Assembly: GCF_000003815.2 (NCBI RefSeq)
Contig: NC_049990.1
Location: 16,726,533-16,790,532, forward strand
Origin: Branchiostoma floridae
Taxonomy: Eukaryota > Chordata > Leptocardii > Amphioxiformes > Branchiostomatidae
Length of the DNA stretch: 64,000 bases
Reading direction: 5' to 3'
The translations under genes were made by a program, and so were the position numbers. Each line of letters starts with the position of its first letter. Position 1 is the stretch's first letter. The notes beneath the pieces were generated by a model. The model was not told where the DNA came from and ran no database searches. It saw only the letters and a program-made list of their open reading frames with translations. Shown piece by piece: positions 35,901 through 47,900 of this stretch.

Positions 35901-38900
35901 CTGCAACGTTCATCGAGACAAACGGTAAGACACTGACAAAACCTAGAGACATTGCCGAATATTTCAATGAGTACTTTGTAAAAAAAGTTGAAGACCTGAC
36001 ACCGCGAAGTCCTGTAGATATAGCCAGCGTCACTGCACCGATCAATGAAAACATTATGACATCAAAAAGATGTTCTTTTGCCTTTCAAGAACTAACAGAG
36101 AACTACGTACATGAATTACTTACTTCACTCCCGCCTTGTAAATCGACGGGGTTTGACAACATTGATAACACGCTATTGCGAATAGCGGCCGATCATATAG
36201 CAAATCCAGTGTGTCACATTTTCAACTGCTCTATTAAACAACACACATTCCCCACTGAGTGGAAAAGAGCCAAAATACTACCTCTTGTAAAAAAACAAGG
36301 CACTTCCATTAAACGGACCCAACAGTCGTCCATTCAGCTTGCTTCCGGCTCTAAGCAAATTACTGGAAAAGGTATGCAACAACCAGATACAAGCTTACCT
36401 TGTCTCCAACGCCATCATGTCCGACTACCAGCATGCCTATAAGCGCCAACACTCCACCGCGAGTGCACTGGTAGAAATGACGGACAAATGGCTCGATGAA
36501 ATTGACAAGGGAAACCTGGTAGGTACGGTTCTTTTGGACTTTAGTGCCGCGTTTGATGTAGTAAATCATGAAATATTTCTTGCCAAACTGAAAAGTTATG
36601 GCTTCGTGGATTCTGCCCTACACTGGATGCAAAGTTATTTGACAAACAGGATGCAGGCCGTTTTTGTAAATGGTGATATCTCGACTTACAGAGAGATAAA
36701 TAGTGGAGTACCACAGGGTAGCTGTTTGGGTCCACTGTTGTTCTGCGTATATACTAACGACTTACCCGCAGTGGTAAAACACTGTGACGTAGTAATGTAC
36801 GCAGACGATACAACTCCATCTGCTGCAGGCCCCAGCATAGCTGAGGTACAAGCCACTCTTCAAGCTGAACTTACCCATATTAATAACTGGGTTCAAGCTA
36901 ACAGACTGGTGCTCAATGTTGACAAGACCAAATCTATGGTCATTGGAAGTCGTTACAAACTAAAACAAAAACCAGCCTTGCAGCTTTCGATGAGCAACAA
37001 AATGATAGAAGAGGTTAAGCAGGCTAAGCTTCTAGGAATGTTGATGGACCAGCAGTTAACCTGGGCTCAACATCTGGACAAAGTAACATCTAAAATGGCA
37101 CGCGCACTAGCAGCACTGGCTAAATCTCGGGACTTCTTTACTAGTGACACGTTAAAAACTGTTGCACAAACACTTGTTCTGAGTCACATGGATTATTGTG
37201 CATGTCTTCTGTCTGCGAGTTCCCAATCTCATTTAAATAAACTACAGACATTGCAAAATAAGGCTGCCAGGCTAGTACTTAATGCAAAGTACACTTCTAA
37301 CACTGATGACTTACATAGAAAACTGAATTGGCCAAAGGTAAACGAACGACTTTATACCCGAACCCTCACTATGTTCCACAAAATCCTTACAGCTAAGAAA
37401 CCAGAAGCTACCTACAAAAGACTACATGCAATCAAAAATACCCACCGACACAACACCCGACTAGCTCAAGGGGGGGGGGGGGATTAAGATTGCCCAAACC
37501 CAAAACTTCTGCTGCTACCAGGACTTTCCTTTACAGGTGTGTTAAATCCTACAACTCATTACCACAACACTTCAAATCAGCCACACCGTCCATGTTCAAA
37601 AAGCACATCAAAGACAGACTAAATACACAGACACAAACTTACAAACCTCTGCAGCACTGGTGGTAAGACATTTATTGACAACTATGTATATAGAATTAAT
37701 GTTTAGAATATTTGATACTGACCTCTGACCTCTCAGCTACTCGATCTCACAACTACATTTACTTTTATTTTAAGAACAAGGTTTTGCGGTAATGTCTTCC
37801 TTTAAGTATAACGTTAAGTGTATATTTAGGTTGGTTGGATAGGTTGTGAATTAAGGTGTAAATTGTCTCAATGTTCTGTTAATGCATTATGTTAAGTGTT
37901 TGTCTTAAGACTCCAGGAAGATTAGTGACGCATTGTCAGAATTGTACATGTATTCACTAATGGAGATCTTTTCAATAAACATAAACAAATAAACAAGATG
38001 GTGGATTGTATGACCAGATCAAGAATAATAAGATTATCCCTAATAAGTTGTAACTACGAGGGGCGGTCAATAAGTAATCCCCCTGACCCATTTTCCATAG
38101 CAGGAGATTAATGAAACTTGGCACAGTTATTAGTCTTTCTCTTCATAGGAACCACCCAGAGTTATGCATTTCTACCATCGTTTGATCCAGCTCTGGACAC
38201 CGTTTTTGTAGGACACCCCAGGTTGGTCCTCCAACAGATGCCTCATCAATGGCACAAGAGGAACGACCAGGTCTGGGAGCTGTTTCCACAGACTTCTGGC
38301 CATGTTTGAATTCACGATGCCAGCGTTTTACAAGGTCATATGATGGGCATCATCACCATAAGTTTCTTTCATTTCATCAAAAATCTTCTTTGGTGTGCGT
38401 CCTTTCAAATACAAAAACCGGATCATTGCGCGACACTCAACTGGTTCCATTTCACACCTGGTCCATTTCGCACCTGACTCAGTTCAAACACCAGTAAATC
38501 AAAAACCACAATTAGTTCAGAGTTTTTTGTTTTTTGCAACATAACCTATAAAGATATGAATCATTACACAGACAAAATTTCATTTAGATCAAACGACTGG
38601 AAATGGGTCAGGGGCATTACTTATTGACCGCCCCTCGTACCTTGTATTTTGTCATCAAAAAGTTTAAATGAACGTTTTTGTCTCATTCTGTTGTCTTTGC
38701 GATCATTTATCGCCAAAGTGTATTTTTGAAAATTCAAGTAGGTGGATATAAGATGGCGGAGCCCAACTGATATCTAAAATATGCATGACGTCCTTTTATG
38801 ACGTAATTTTGACGTAATTGATGTGCTTANNNNNNNNNNNNNNNNNNNNNNNNNNNNNNNNNNNNNNNNNNNNNNNNNNNNNNNNNNNNNNNNNNNNNNN

Positions 38901-41900
38901 NNNNNNNNNNNNNNNNNNNNNNNNNNNNNTGCTTATGACAACATAAGTCGTAATAAACATTACAATTCTGTTATCTGCACTTGCTGTAACATTTTTTAGC
39001 ATACTTTGAAGTTTTTTGGATTACCTCCTTTTCAGGGTTCCAGCCAATAAAGTCAAATTGATGACGTCATAGTTACGTCATATTATGTCATCGTTGCGTC
39101 AATTTTTGTAAAACTGTCAAAATTCATATCTAAGTGGTGGTATATTAATGATAGTAATTTCATACTCGTGACGGGTGCCAGGTAGTTGACGGTTCACACA
39201 GCCATGCAGAGATCATGTAATAGTGTAAGTCATTTATATAATTAAAAGATTCTATGGATGTTTCATACTATAGGTCTCCAAACTCTTGTTTTCGTAGGAT
39301 TGTAAATCCTGGCGACAGGAATTGGCAACGCACTACAAAGGGAATAAGTCTCAGATCTACTGGACTAACTGCACCCCCAACAAGTGGAGCAAGGAACCAT
39401 GGGAGGTGGCAAAAGTAAGTGACTTTGTGGGGTCATATGCATGTGGCGCAACCGGCAGGGTGTTCGATTCACAATCCAGAGGTTCTGAGTTCGAATCTGT
39501 TGATGTGCCACCGATTTTGTGCCCTTGACTTTCTCACTTCACTTAGGTGAAAATGAGTACCTAGCTTCGGTTAGGGCGTCGTTCGGATAGGACGTTAAAT
39601 GGAGGTCCCCTGTGTTAAAAAAAGCCACACCTCGAGCACGTTAAAGAACCCACCATAGTTATCAAAAAGAGAAGGGGTCCTTCCCGGTGTGAGTGAATCA
39701 AATAAATCTGTCCGGATATGCAGCTTGTACTCTTCACTAAGTTCAAACCTGGTGTGTTGACCTTTAAGGCGGTTTACGGTGTATGCGCAAGAAATAAACA
39801 AACAAACTTGTATTTTTAGATATTCGTCGTCCTCGCATCTATGTTTGGACAGTTCAACGGTGGGGTTCAAGCGCCGTCAACTGACCAGGCCAACTAGTCC
39901 GGACCTTTTGGCTAAGTGGTTGTGGTGTTGGGTTTGAAATTGAATCCCGGGACTGTTTCTACTCGCCTCTCGCGAGTTTTTCAATAGGACTAGAAACAAT
40001 ATCACCTGACTTTATGTTTATTTCAGAAGTACTCTTCGTCTACACACTTCATCATTTTACTTTGTTTTATAGATTTTCAAACAATAACAAAATACTTGAC
40101 CCTAGCACACAATGAGTGTAGACGTTTTGGTGGCAGTCAATATCGTCTGATTTATTTCTTTATTAATCAATTTATTTGTTAAAATTCACAGAATGAGATT
40201 TGGTGTCGTCAACGTGGTATTAAGTATATCCTTTACAAGGCCTACCCCTCCAAGGTACAGTTAAAACAAATCATTGATTGATGATATTTGATCTAATACG
40301 ACTAAACGTATTCACCCGAATGTTGTAGGTGTTCATGCCCCGAGGACAGAGTATTGGAAACATCGGGCCCGAGACTTCAGATACTTCAGCGTTGTTGAAC
40401 TTCCTCGTACACTGCAAGTGTTGTAACAAGTATGTCAGCGTCAAGGCCACACAAAAGGTAGGTCATTTCCAGTACTCCATTCCTTAGAGACGAAGTTGTT
40501 ACCCTAGTTCACATTTACCCGAGGGGTAACTTATATGCGTTGTTTTTTAGAACAGTGTATTTATGGATATCAGGTTGACGGACGGTACAATATTTTGAAA
40601 ATAACTGAAACTGAAATTATTATCAAAAACTTCATAACATACGACTTTACTGCGAAGGTTTCCATAAACCTCAATGGCATACCATGTCATTATCAGCTAA
40701 CTGCAACTAAGAAATGAAAAAAGCAGCTTTGAGAAAACTCCATATTACTTATTACTTATTTAGAATAGATGTCATGTCAATTTTCTTCTTGCAATTCTGT
40801 ATAAAATTCTTACAATTTCAATTATCTTTTTTAACTGTTTTTAATAGCCTTCGGACAGGATCTTCCGATAAAGTTCATTATCATGATCTCAATGTCCGTA
40901 CTTTCTTTTACATATACAAGGTTACAGAAGTGCGCAATCGTACCATGCACTCTGCGGACCTGACATTCAGCCAGCAGGCCTTCCAGGATCACATGTCTAC
41001 TCTCCTGAGCCTGATGCGGGATCCCACACTAGGCTCAGATCAGGCTGCACAGAAGGCTGCGGACGAGATTAGTAAGGTAGGCCGATAAAATTACTGCCGA
41101 ATGTGATTTATCAGGGACCTTAAATTGCTATCGTAGGTTTGTACGTGATATTGTGCATCCAAATGTTCTTTTTGGTTCTTACCTCCCTGCTTCAATAGCT
41201 GTCGTTTACTCTCTCTCTCTCTGTGACTCTCTGACTCTTTATCTCTGGCTTTCCCTCCGACTCAGAATCTCTCTGTCACTCTCTCTGACTCTTTTTATCT
41301 CTCTCCCACGCTCTCTCCCTGACTCTCTCTCTCTCTCTGACTCTCTCTCTTACTTCCTCTCTCTCTGTGTCTCTTTCCAATTTCATTATTGAACAATGTG
41401 CTTACCTTATCAATTCTCATAAATCCATAAATCCGACAGTTTATCTTTCAGACACTCAAAAATGTTGATTTTCGTTGCAGATCCAGACGGAAGACTTTCA
41501 CATCAGTGCCGACAAAGCTTGCGCCGATGCAGAGGTCCGTGTGCTCACAGAGCTGATGGAAGACTACAGGAAGTCGCTGGAGCTTCACGAGAAGGAGTTA
41601 GGGGATCACGCGACCCGCCTGGACGCTCTGGAGCAAGGGATGGTATCAGGGGAAGAGGTATGAAAACATAACCTTCCATACTTACGATATTGTCAAACGA
41701 TATGTCTCTTTTTCCAGAACTTTGTTGCCGATTGCCGATTTTTGTTGTTGTTGTTTGTTTATGATAAAACGTTAGGTTTACGATCCATATACGATACTAC
41801 TCATAGTATATTACGACGACTATTGACATGTTTAGAATGCTATGTTTTCGGAAGGGTAACACACACACATCCATGCTGCTTTATGATGTATATATGTATA

Positions 41901-44900
41901 AAGCATGAAAGTTCATCTGTGATGGTAAACGACACTTTGAAAGACGACTGAACTTACCCAAATTTTCACGGAGTGGACCTGTCTACTGCTACATCCGTGA
42001 TGTGACACCAGAGGCACGTGATTAAAGCAATGGGTCGTAAGTGATGGACAACTGGTGACGGGGGACGACACAGGTTATCTTGGACTGACCACCCGTTGCT
42101 AAAGAATTGGCACTTTAATTTCATTTATGATATGGGAAATTTGGTATCAATAACACTATTTTAGCATGAAAGTGATGGCATTTTTTCATGCTAACAATTT
42201 CTATATGTATCGAATGCAGGTTCCATCGAAGGCCATTAACTCCATATTGGACATGGTGAACGGCAATGCCGACCTTCAAAGCGTCCTACAAGGTCAAGCT
42301 TCGGAGTTGTCCACCATCTTACAGCAGTACCAGACCAGGTTAGGTAAGGTAGAGGGCGACGTCTCAAACATCAAAGACGAGGTGAATCAACTAGAAAAAG
42401 CGATGACCAATCAAAAGGCGCAACTGGACGACGTCACAACACGGGTCGATGACGAATTCAGTGACGTGAGGGCCGCAATAGGTGACGTCAGGACTTCTGT
42501 TGATGACGTTAAGGAAGACTTGACGAAAGTCAAACAGAAGCTACTAGAAGCGCCACCTGGCAGCCCCAAGTCAACACCAGGTAAGTCATGTTCTTCAACG
42601 TCTGCCATAATTTATTTCAGAGGGCACACAAGGACAAGCGAGTAATTGATGTCAAAGTAGGCCATATTAAAATACTTAGTGCACGAATGATCATATGTAA
42701 TGGGCAAATTAGCTTTTTTTCCTGTGTTTAAAAAAGGTGTATAGTTTAAAATAGAGTTTTAGCATAGAGTACATACACCTGATTCAGACACCATAGAAAA
42801 CAGCAACGCTTTGAGAGGAATTGTGGACTTATTCTGGGCGAACCTCCCGAAATAACGATGATGCACAACACCTACACACTACTCACGTTACAACGCTATG
42901 CCACAGGTGCCAGTATTAGCTGCAAGAACACCCTGCAAGAGTACCTGGACAAGGAGAAGCTACCAAAACCAAAGTACGTGAGGATCGAAGGTGAAGGAGC
43001 GAACGCAGGGCAACCTCCCTTCAGTTACAGGGTGGTATTGCAGTACAAGAACTCCCTCTGTCGGCCGGAGGGTGGATTTGCATCCAAGAAAGTCGCCATC
43101 CAAAAGGCGTGTGAGTTAGCCCTGCAGAGGTTGGGACAGTCACACTTAACGAAGGGTATGGACTATATCAGTTTATTCTTGGTAGCCCTGAGCCTTTGTA
43201 TCTTGCATGTTTATTTTTCATATGACAGCAACTATCTTTGTGAAGGAATTAGCAATCTACCGGTTCTATGACGTCCCTTTATATAGATCACGTGACTTGG
43301 TGATCAGTGGACCAAACGTTGCAGGAAGTTTGTTGCGTCCTCCGTCTACACGCAAGACTTGAATTCCTACTGAAAGAGCAGGTTCTTCTGAACCCATGAA
43401 ATGAATTCTTCGTACTTTGTATAGATCATGTGACTAGGTGAACAGTACTAGTGGACCAAACGTTGCAGGAAGCTTGTGCCGTCCTCCGTCTACATGCATT
43501 CAAAATCTAAAACCAATAAGAAAAAAAAATTGTTCTTTAACATTTGCAAAACCTTTTCTTACAGATCCAACACACTTTAGAGCTGAACTTCAGGAGTACC
43601 TAAAGAAACAAGGTCAAGATCCCGACATCGAAGTTATTCAGGACGAACAGGGTTTCTCCGCTCAGGTCAGGATGATTGGCAGGGCAGAATTTCCTCAAGG
43701 TGAGAAAATGCTTTGGGACCACATCCCTTACACTACAGCGCCACCTAGCAATGCTAGTGAGAATTGCTGTAATGAGAGATACACAGTCATTACTCCCTCG
43801 AGGAAGAAAGCAGAAAGAGCTAATATCCAAGCAGATCTAACAGTGGCATGAGTATCAAAAGCTGGCCAAGGAGTAGAGGAACTACTCGGATGCCATTGTA
43901 GGATCTGCTTCGAAATTGAAATAAGAGGTACCTAAACTTTAGGAGGTATTTGCCACTGGAAAGACGTAATGAGCCACTTTAATATATCTGATGCACATCT
44001 ATGCACGTGAAAAGTGCCGGGAAACTCTAGTTTTGATATTGTATTGACCAAGGAGAAGTTAACATGACTGGACTAAATAGAAATAAGAAAAGTTTCCTAT
44101 TCGTCATGCGTAGCATGGGCATCACTTTATTCGTCTTCCGATAAAGCGATGCGAAAAACGCCATCTAAAGCCTTAAGGCGAAAGAAGAATCAGCGAACTA
44201 TTCATCTGTCTCATATCCGCGGTACTTATAATACATGTATAAGATATGATGACGCCACTCAAGTCTCTTAACCAATAGCTGTGCACGATAAAAAGAAAAT
44301 GGCTCCAAAGCGAACCACTAGAATTCCTAATCCATTCCAGTTGGAGTTATTTGTCATTTGTGCCCCATACAGGAGATACCAGCAGCACAAAGAAAGAGGC
44401 AGAACAGAGCGCCGCAGAGAAAGCCCTCCTCGCCTTAGGTTTACCGCTGCCAATTTTAGTGCGTCCCAGACAAACAAGTCCCAAACATGGAGCGAACGCA
44501 TCCAACAAGGTCAAAGACGACACGAAAACGACAAGTAAGAAATAACACATTAATCCAACACCAAGTTTGTCGCCGAACTTTGGCGGCCGTTCCTACCAGC
44601 CATCTTCAGTAATTAATTTGACCCAAATTCGTATAGAGGTTGGGACGGGGAGAAAGAAGCTACATTTATAGTGGCCGGGATTTCTTACGATGGCCTCACC
44701 TCAAGAAGGTACCGGCCACCACTACCCCCCTGGCCCAACCTCTGCTTGAATACCACTTTCCTGACACGCACTGTTCTTGGGATCATGTGACGTCAGGAAA
44801 GGGTCAAAGGGTACCCGTAGGTCTATATCTACCGCCGTCCCGATTCACACCGCAACACAGGAGACCTTCTTTATAAATACGGAGGAGCACCAAGTTTCAA

Positions 44901-47900
44901 GAAAAGAAACGCAGTTTGTCAGACCTTTATACCTAATTCCTCATGACCTCAATGAAAAGATTAATGCAGCTCGGTTTGAGCTTTTCATGAATAAACAAAT
45001 GAGACACATTGATGTGTTTGGTCTATGCAAACCAACACTTTGTTGTGCTTTTTGGTGTATGTAAAGGTATATTTTTTTGTCTCAACATCTGATTCTTGCT
45101 CATGTTTCAGCTGTTGTAAGTAGGGCAGCAATTTCTGAAGACAACACCGACTACAAGACTGTCCTGAAAGGTCACGTTAAGAAACAGAAGCTTCCTGCTC
45201 CATTCTATAAGACCCAACCTGAAGGAGACGTCTTCAAGTCAACTGTCACCTTCCAGACAAGGGGTGCCTATCAAACGACCGAACCGGCCAAAGGCAAGAA
45301 AGAATCGGAACAGAATGCTGCAAGAGAGGCGGTTCGCATGTTGGGAATCTCTTTTAGGGATACTAACTACAAAGGTGCTTTGCAGGAAAATGTTGATCCG
45401 TCCAACGCGCCGACTTACTACACTTACAAGTGCCAGGAAGGCTTTGTGAGTGTAGTACGCTGTAAAGCCATCATTGAGCTGTGCAGTTTTCAAGTCACCG
45501 CACCTGAGGACCCGGATGAGCTCCAAGTAGATGTGACGAGAAAGACACTGCTTCCTTCAGGTCAGAAATGTACATGCATACTGTTGTTGTGTTGTGTTGT
45601 TGTTGCCCTTGTATTTCCTAGTGGCACATGCACATGTATTTCCTGGACGCTCATAAGTCAAACATTGGCACGTAAGTCCAATATATTCCCTTGTATTGCG
45701 TAGTGTCACATATGTCAAACAGTTTCCTTGCTTTTCATTATCAGCAGGGGACATTTTTACATGGGTCTTCCAGTTACCAACAAGGATCTCAACGGTGAGG
45801 CTGCTACCACTTGATCTACAAGGACATCCAAATTTGAAATTTTGCATGCCGTTTGTTTCACTGGCATGACAATTCATTTCATTTGGAAAATCATATGATG
45901 AGAATATTACACTGTTCTCCAATTTCAGATATCTTACTCACTGGAACTTTTCCACAGAACCAGAGTGCTGCAGACATGTGATTTTTCCGCACGCGTGACG
46001 TCAGCACTTGGTCGTAGGTAGTTGGTATCACCCCCCGTCCAGGTTGTGAGAAGCCTTTGTCGTGAAAGTCAAGATTGTTGTTTATCTTGCAGGAAGCGCA
46101 GTCAACCAAGTGACAGCGGCGGAGCAAAGAGTCGCCAAATTTGCCTTAGATATCTTAGGACTAGTGTCTTGTGAAGGGACCAAACAGACGACACCGATGG
46201 TCACCAGTGTTCCAGAGACGAAGAATCTGGACATCAGCAATGTAAAGGCCAAAACAACGAAAGAAGATGCAAAGGTAGTGACATCCACTGTTGCCGTGGC
46301 TCCGGGAATGAATGGAACCGTCTCAAATCCGGCTCCTGCAAAGTCTGTACCTTACACGGAAGCTAAACACACTGATTTGGATGGGCCCTCCTCACAAGTG
46401 GAAGGTGAGTTTTCAACTTGTTTAGCTGTAAGAAACAGGGTTACATGTCTGACAAAGGAGTATGAGGGAGGCGAATCCACATCTGTAGACAACAAAGCAC
46501 CTTAAAAGGGATGCAGGGGACGTCACTATCTCAAGCCTATTTATAATTCTCTTGTCATGCGATTTTCAATATCACCAGTCACATGACAAAACTTCAAGAC
46601 GAGATCTACAGGGTTGAAAAACAGACACAAAATCTCTCCAAGTAGCAAACTTTGTTGCGTGGAATCGTTTATATTTCGTCAAGTGTATTCCTGTTAGTGC
46701 TTGGCCAAAACGCAAACCTTAGCTGTCACTAAAAAGGCATACTTTGATGCAATTGGTGATGATGACTGTTTTACTTGCGATACCTCTTCTTTCCAGTTGG
46801 TAGAGAGGCAACGGCCAGCAAAGATTCTCTACCGTATAAAAACATCCTGCAAAAACACGTGCAAGATCAAAAACTCCCATCACCAAGGTACAAAGATGTG
46901 AAAGGAGAAGAAAACACTCTTTCAACTGTCAGCTTCAAGACAAGAGGCGCCTACCAGACAAAAGAGCCTGCCAAGAGCAAGAAAGAAGCAGAACAAAATG
47001 CGGCAAAAGCGGTGCTTGAAATGCTGAAAGTTAAAGCAAGAGATGCCAACTACAAAGGTGCTCTACAGGAGTATGCCACTAAAGAAAGTTCTTCTGGCGT
47101 ACCTACCTACTTCACATACAGGTAGGGGAAGTACTAATATTACTTAATTCTATTTTACAAAAAAAATGAAGTTTTGGGCAACAAAGATATTAATGAAATG
47201 TTTAAATTCAGCCCATGTTCAAATGCAAGCCCTACTGTAAATACCCTCTGAAGTTTGTACTATGACAATTCACGAAAGTAACATAAATAGCCATGCTAAC
47301 AAAATTAATTGCCCAAAATTTGATATTCTTACATCCCTTGGTAAAATCTTTGAGGTCAGGCGGTATCACCATGAATATCCAAACCCCTCAGATATTTTCC
47401 ATGAAAAGATGGACAATTCTAAAATCACTCCATTGTGAAAACGGACTTTTCCAAACTCACAACATCTCCAAACTTCAGAGTCTCTACAGGGAGGTTAGAG
47501 TTCAAAAATTGCCCTGTTTTAAGATTTTTGTGCATAGGCAGACCATGTCCATATTTTGAAATACGTATTCTACAAAGTTGGTCATTCCTCCCTTTTTATA
47601 GGAACCAGGACGGCTACATCAGTGTTGTACGCTGTCAGGCCATCTCTGAGCCGTGTAGCTTCAGTCTTGTTACACCCGAAGAGGATACAAAAATACTTCA
47701 GGCAGAAGACGCAACAACACCGTCACTTTCACAAGGTTAGTACTAGTCGCATCGAACGAAACAGACTATTTCGAACAGAGAGAAATATCTAAAGAAAGTA
47801 ATGCAAATTGGTACATAATTTACATAATTAATGAGAAATTGTTACTATAGTGTTAAATGACGAAAATTCCATTCTTGCGACATTTTGTAGCAACATATAC

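Larger units (their letters stand above)
34245..37998 (+). mobile_element. Non-LTR retrotransposon (CR1/L2-like) with 2A-like motif, near full ORF2
   Basis: Endonuclease and reverse transcriptase are in order on the plus strand, followed by a 3' UTR with AATAAA (37973) and an AAACA-type end near 37998. The 5' limit is uncertain. It is inserted in intron 1 of the HEPN-dsRBD gene, same strand. Two homopolymer frameshifts break ORF2. Confidence 0.8.

Noticed and set aside
44777-44876. Extra exon between exons 9 and 10
   Set aside because: A possible acceptor exists, but no frame-compatible donor and no dsRBD sequence; exons 9 and 10 already join in phase.
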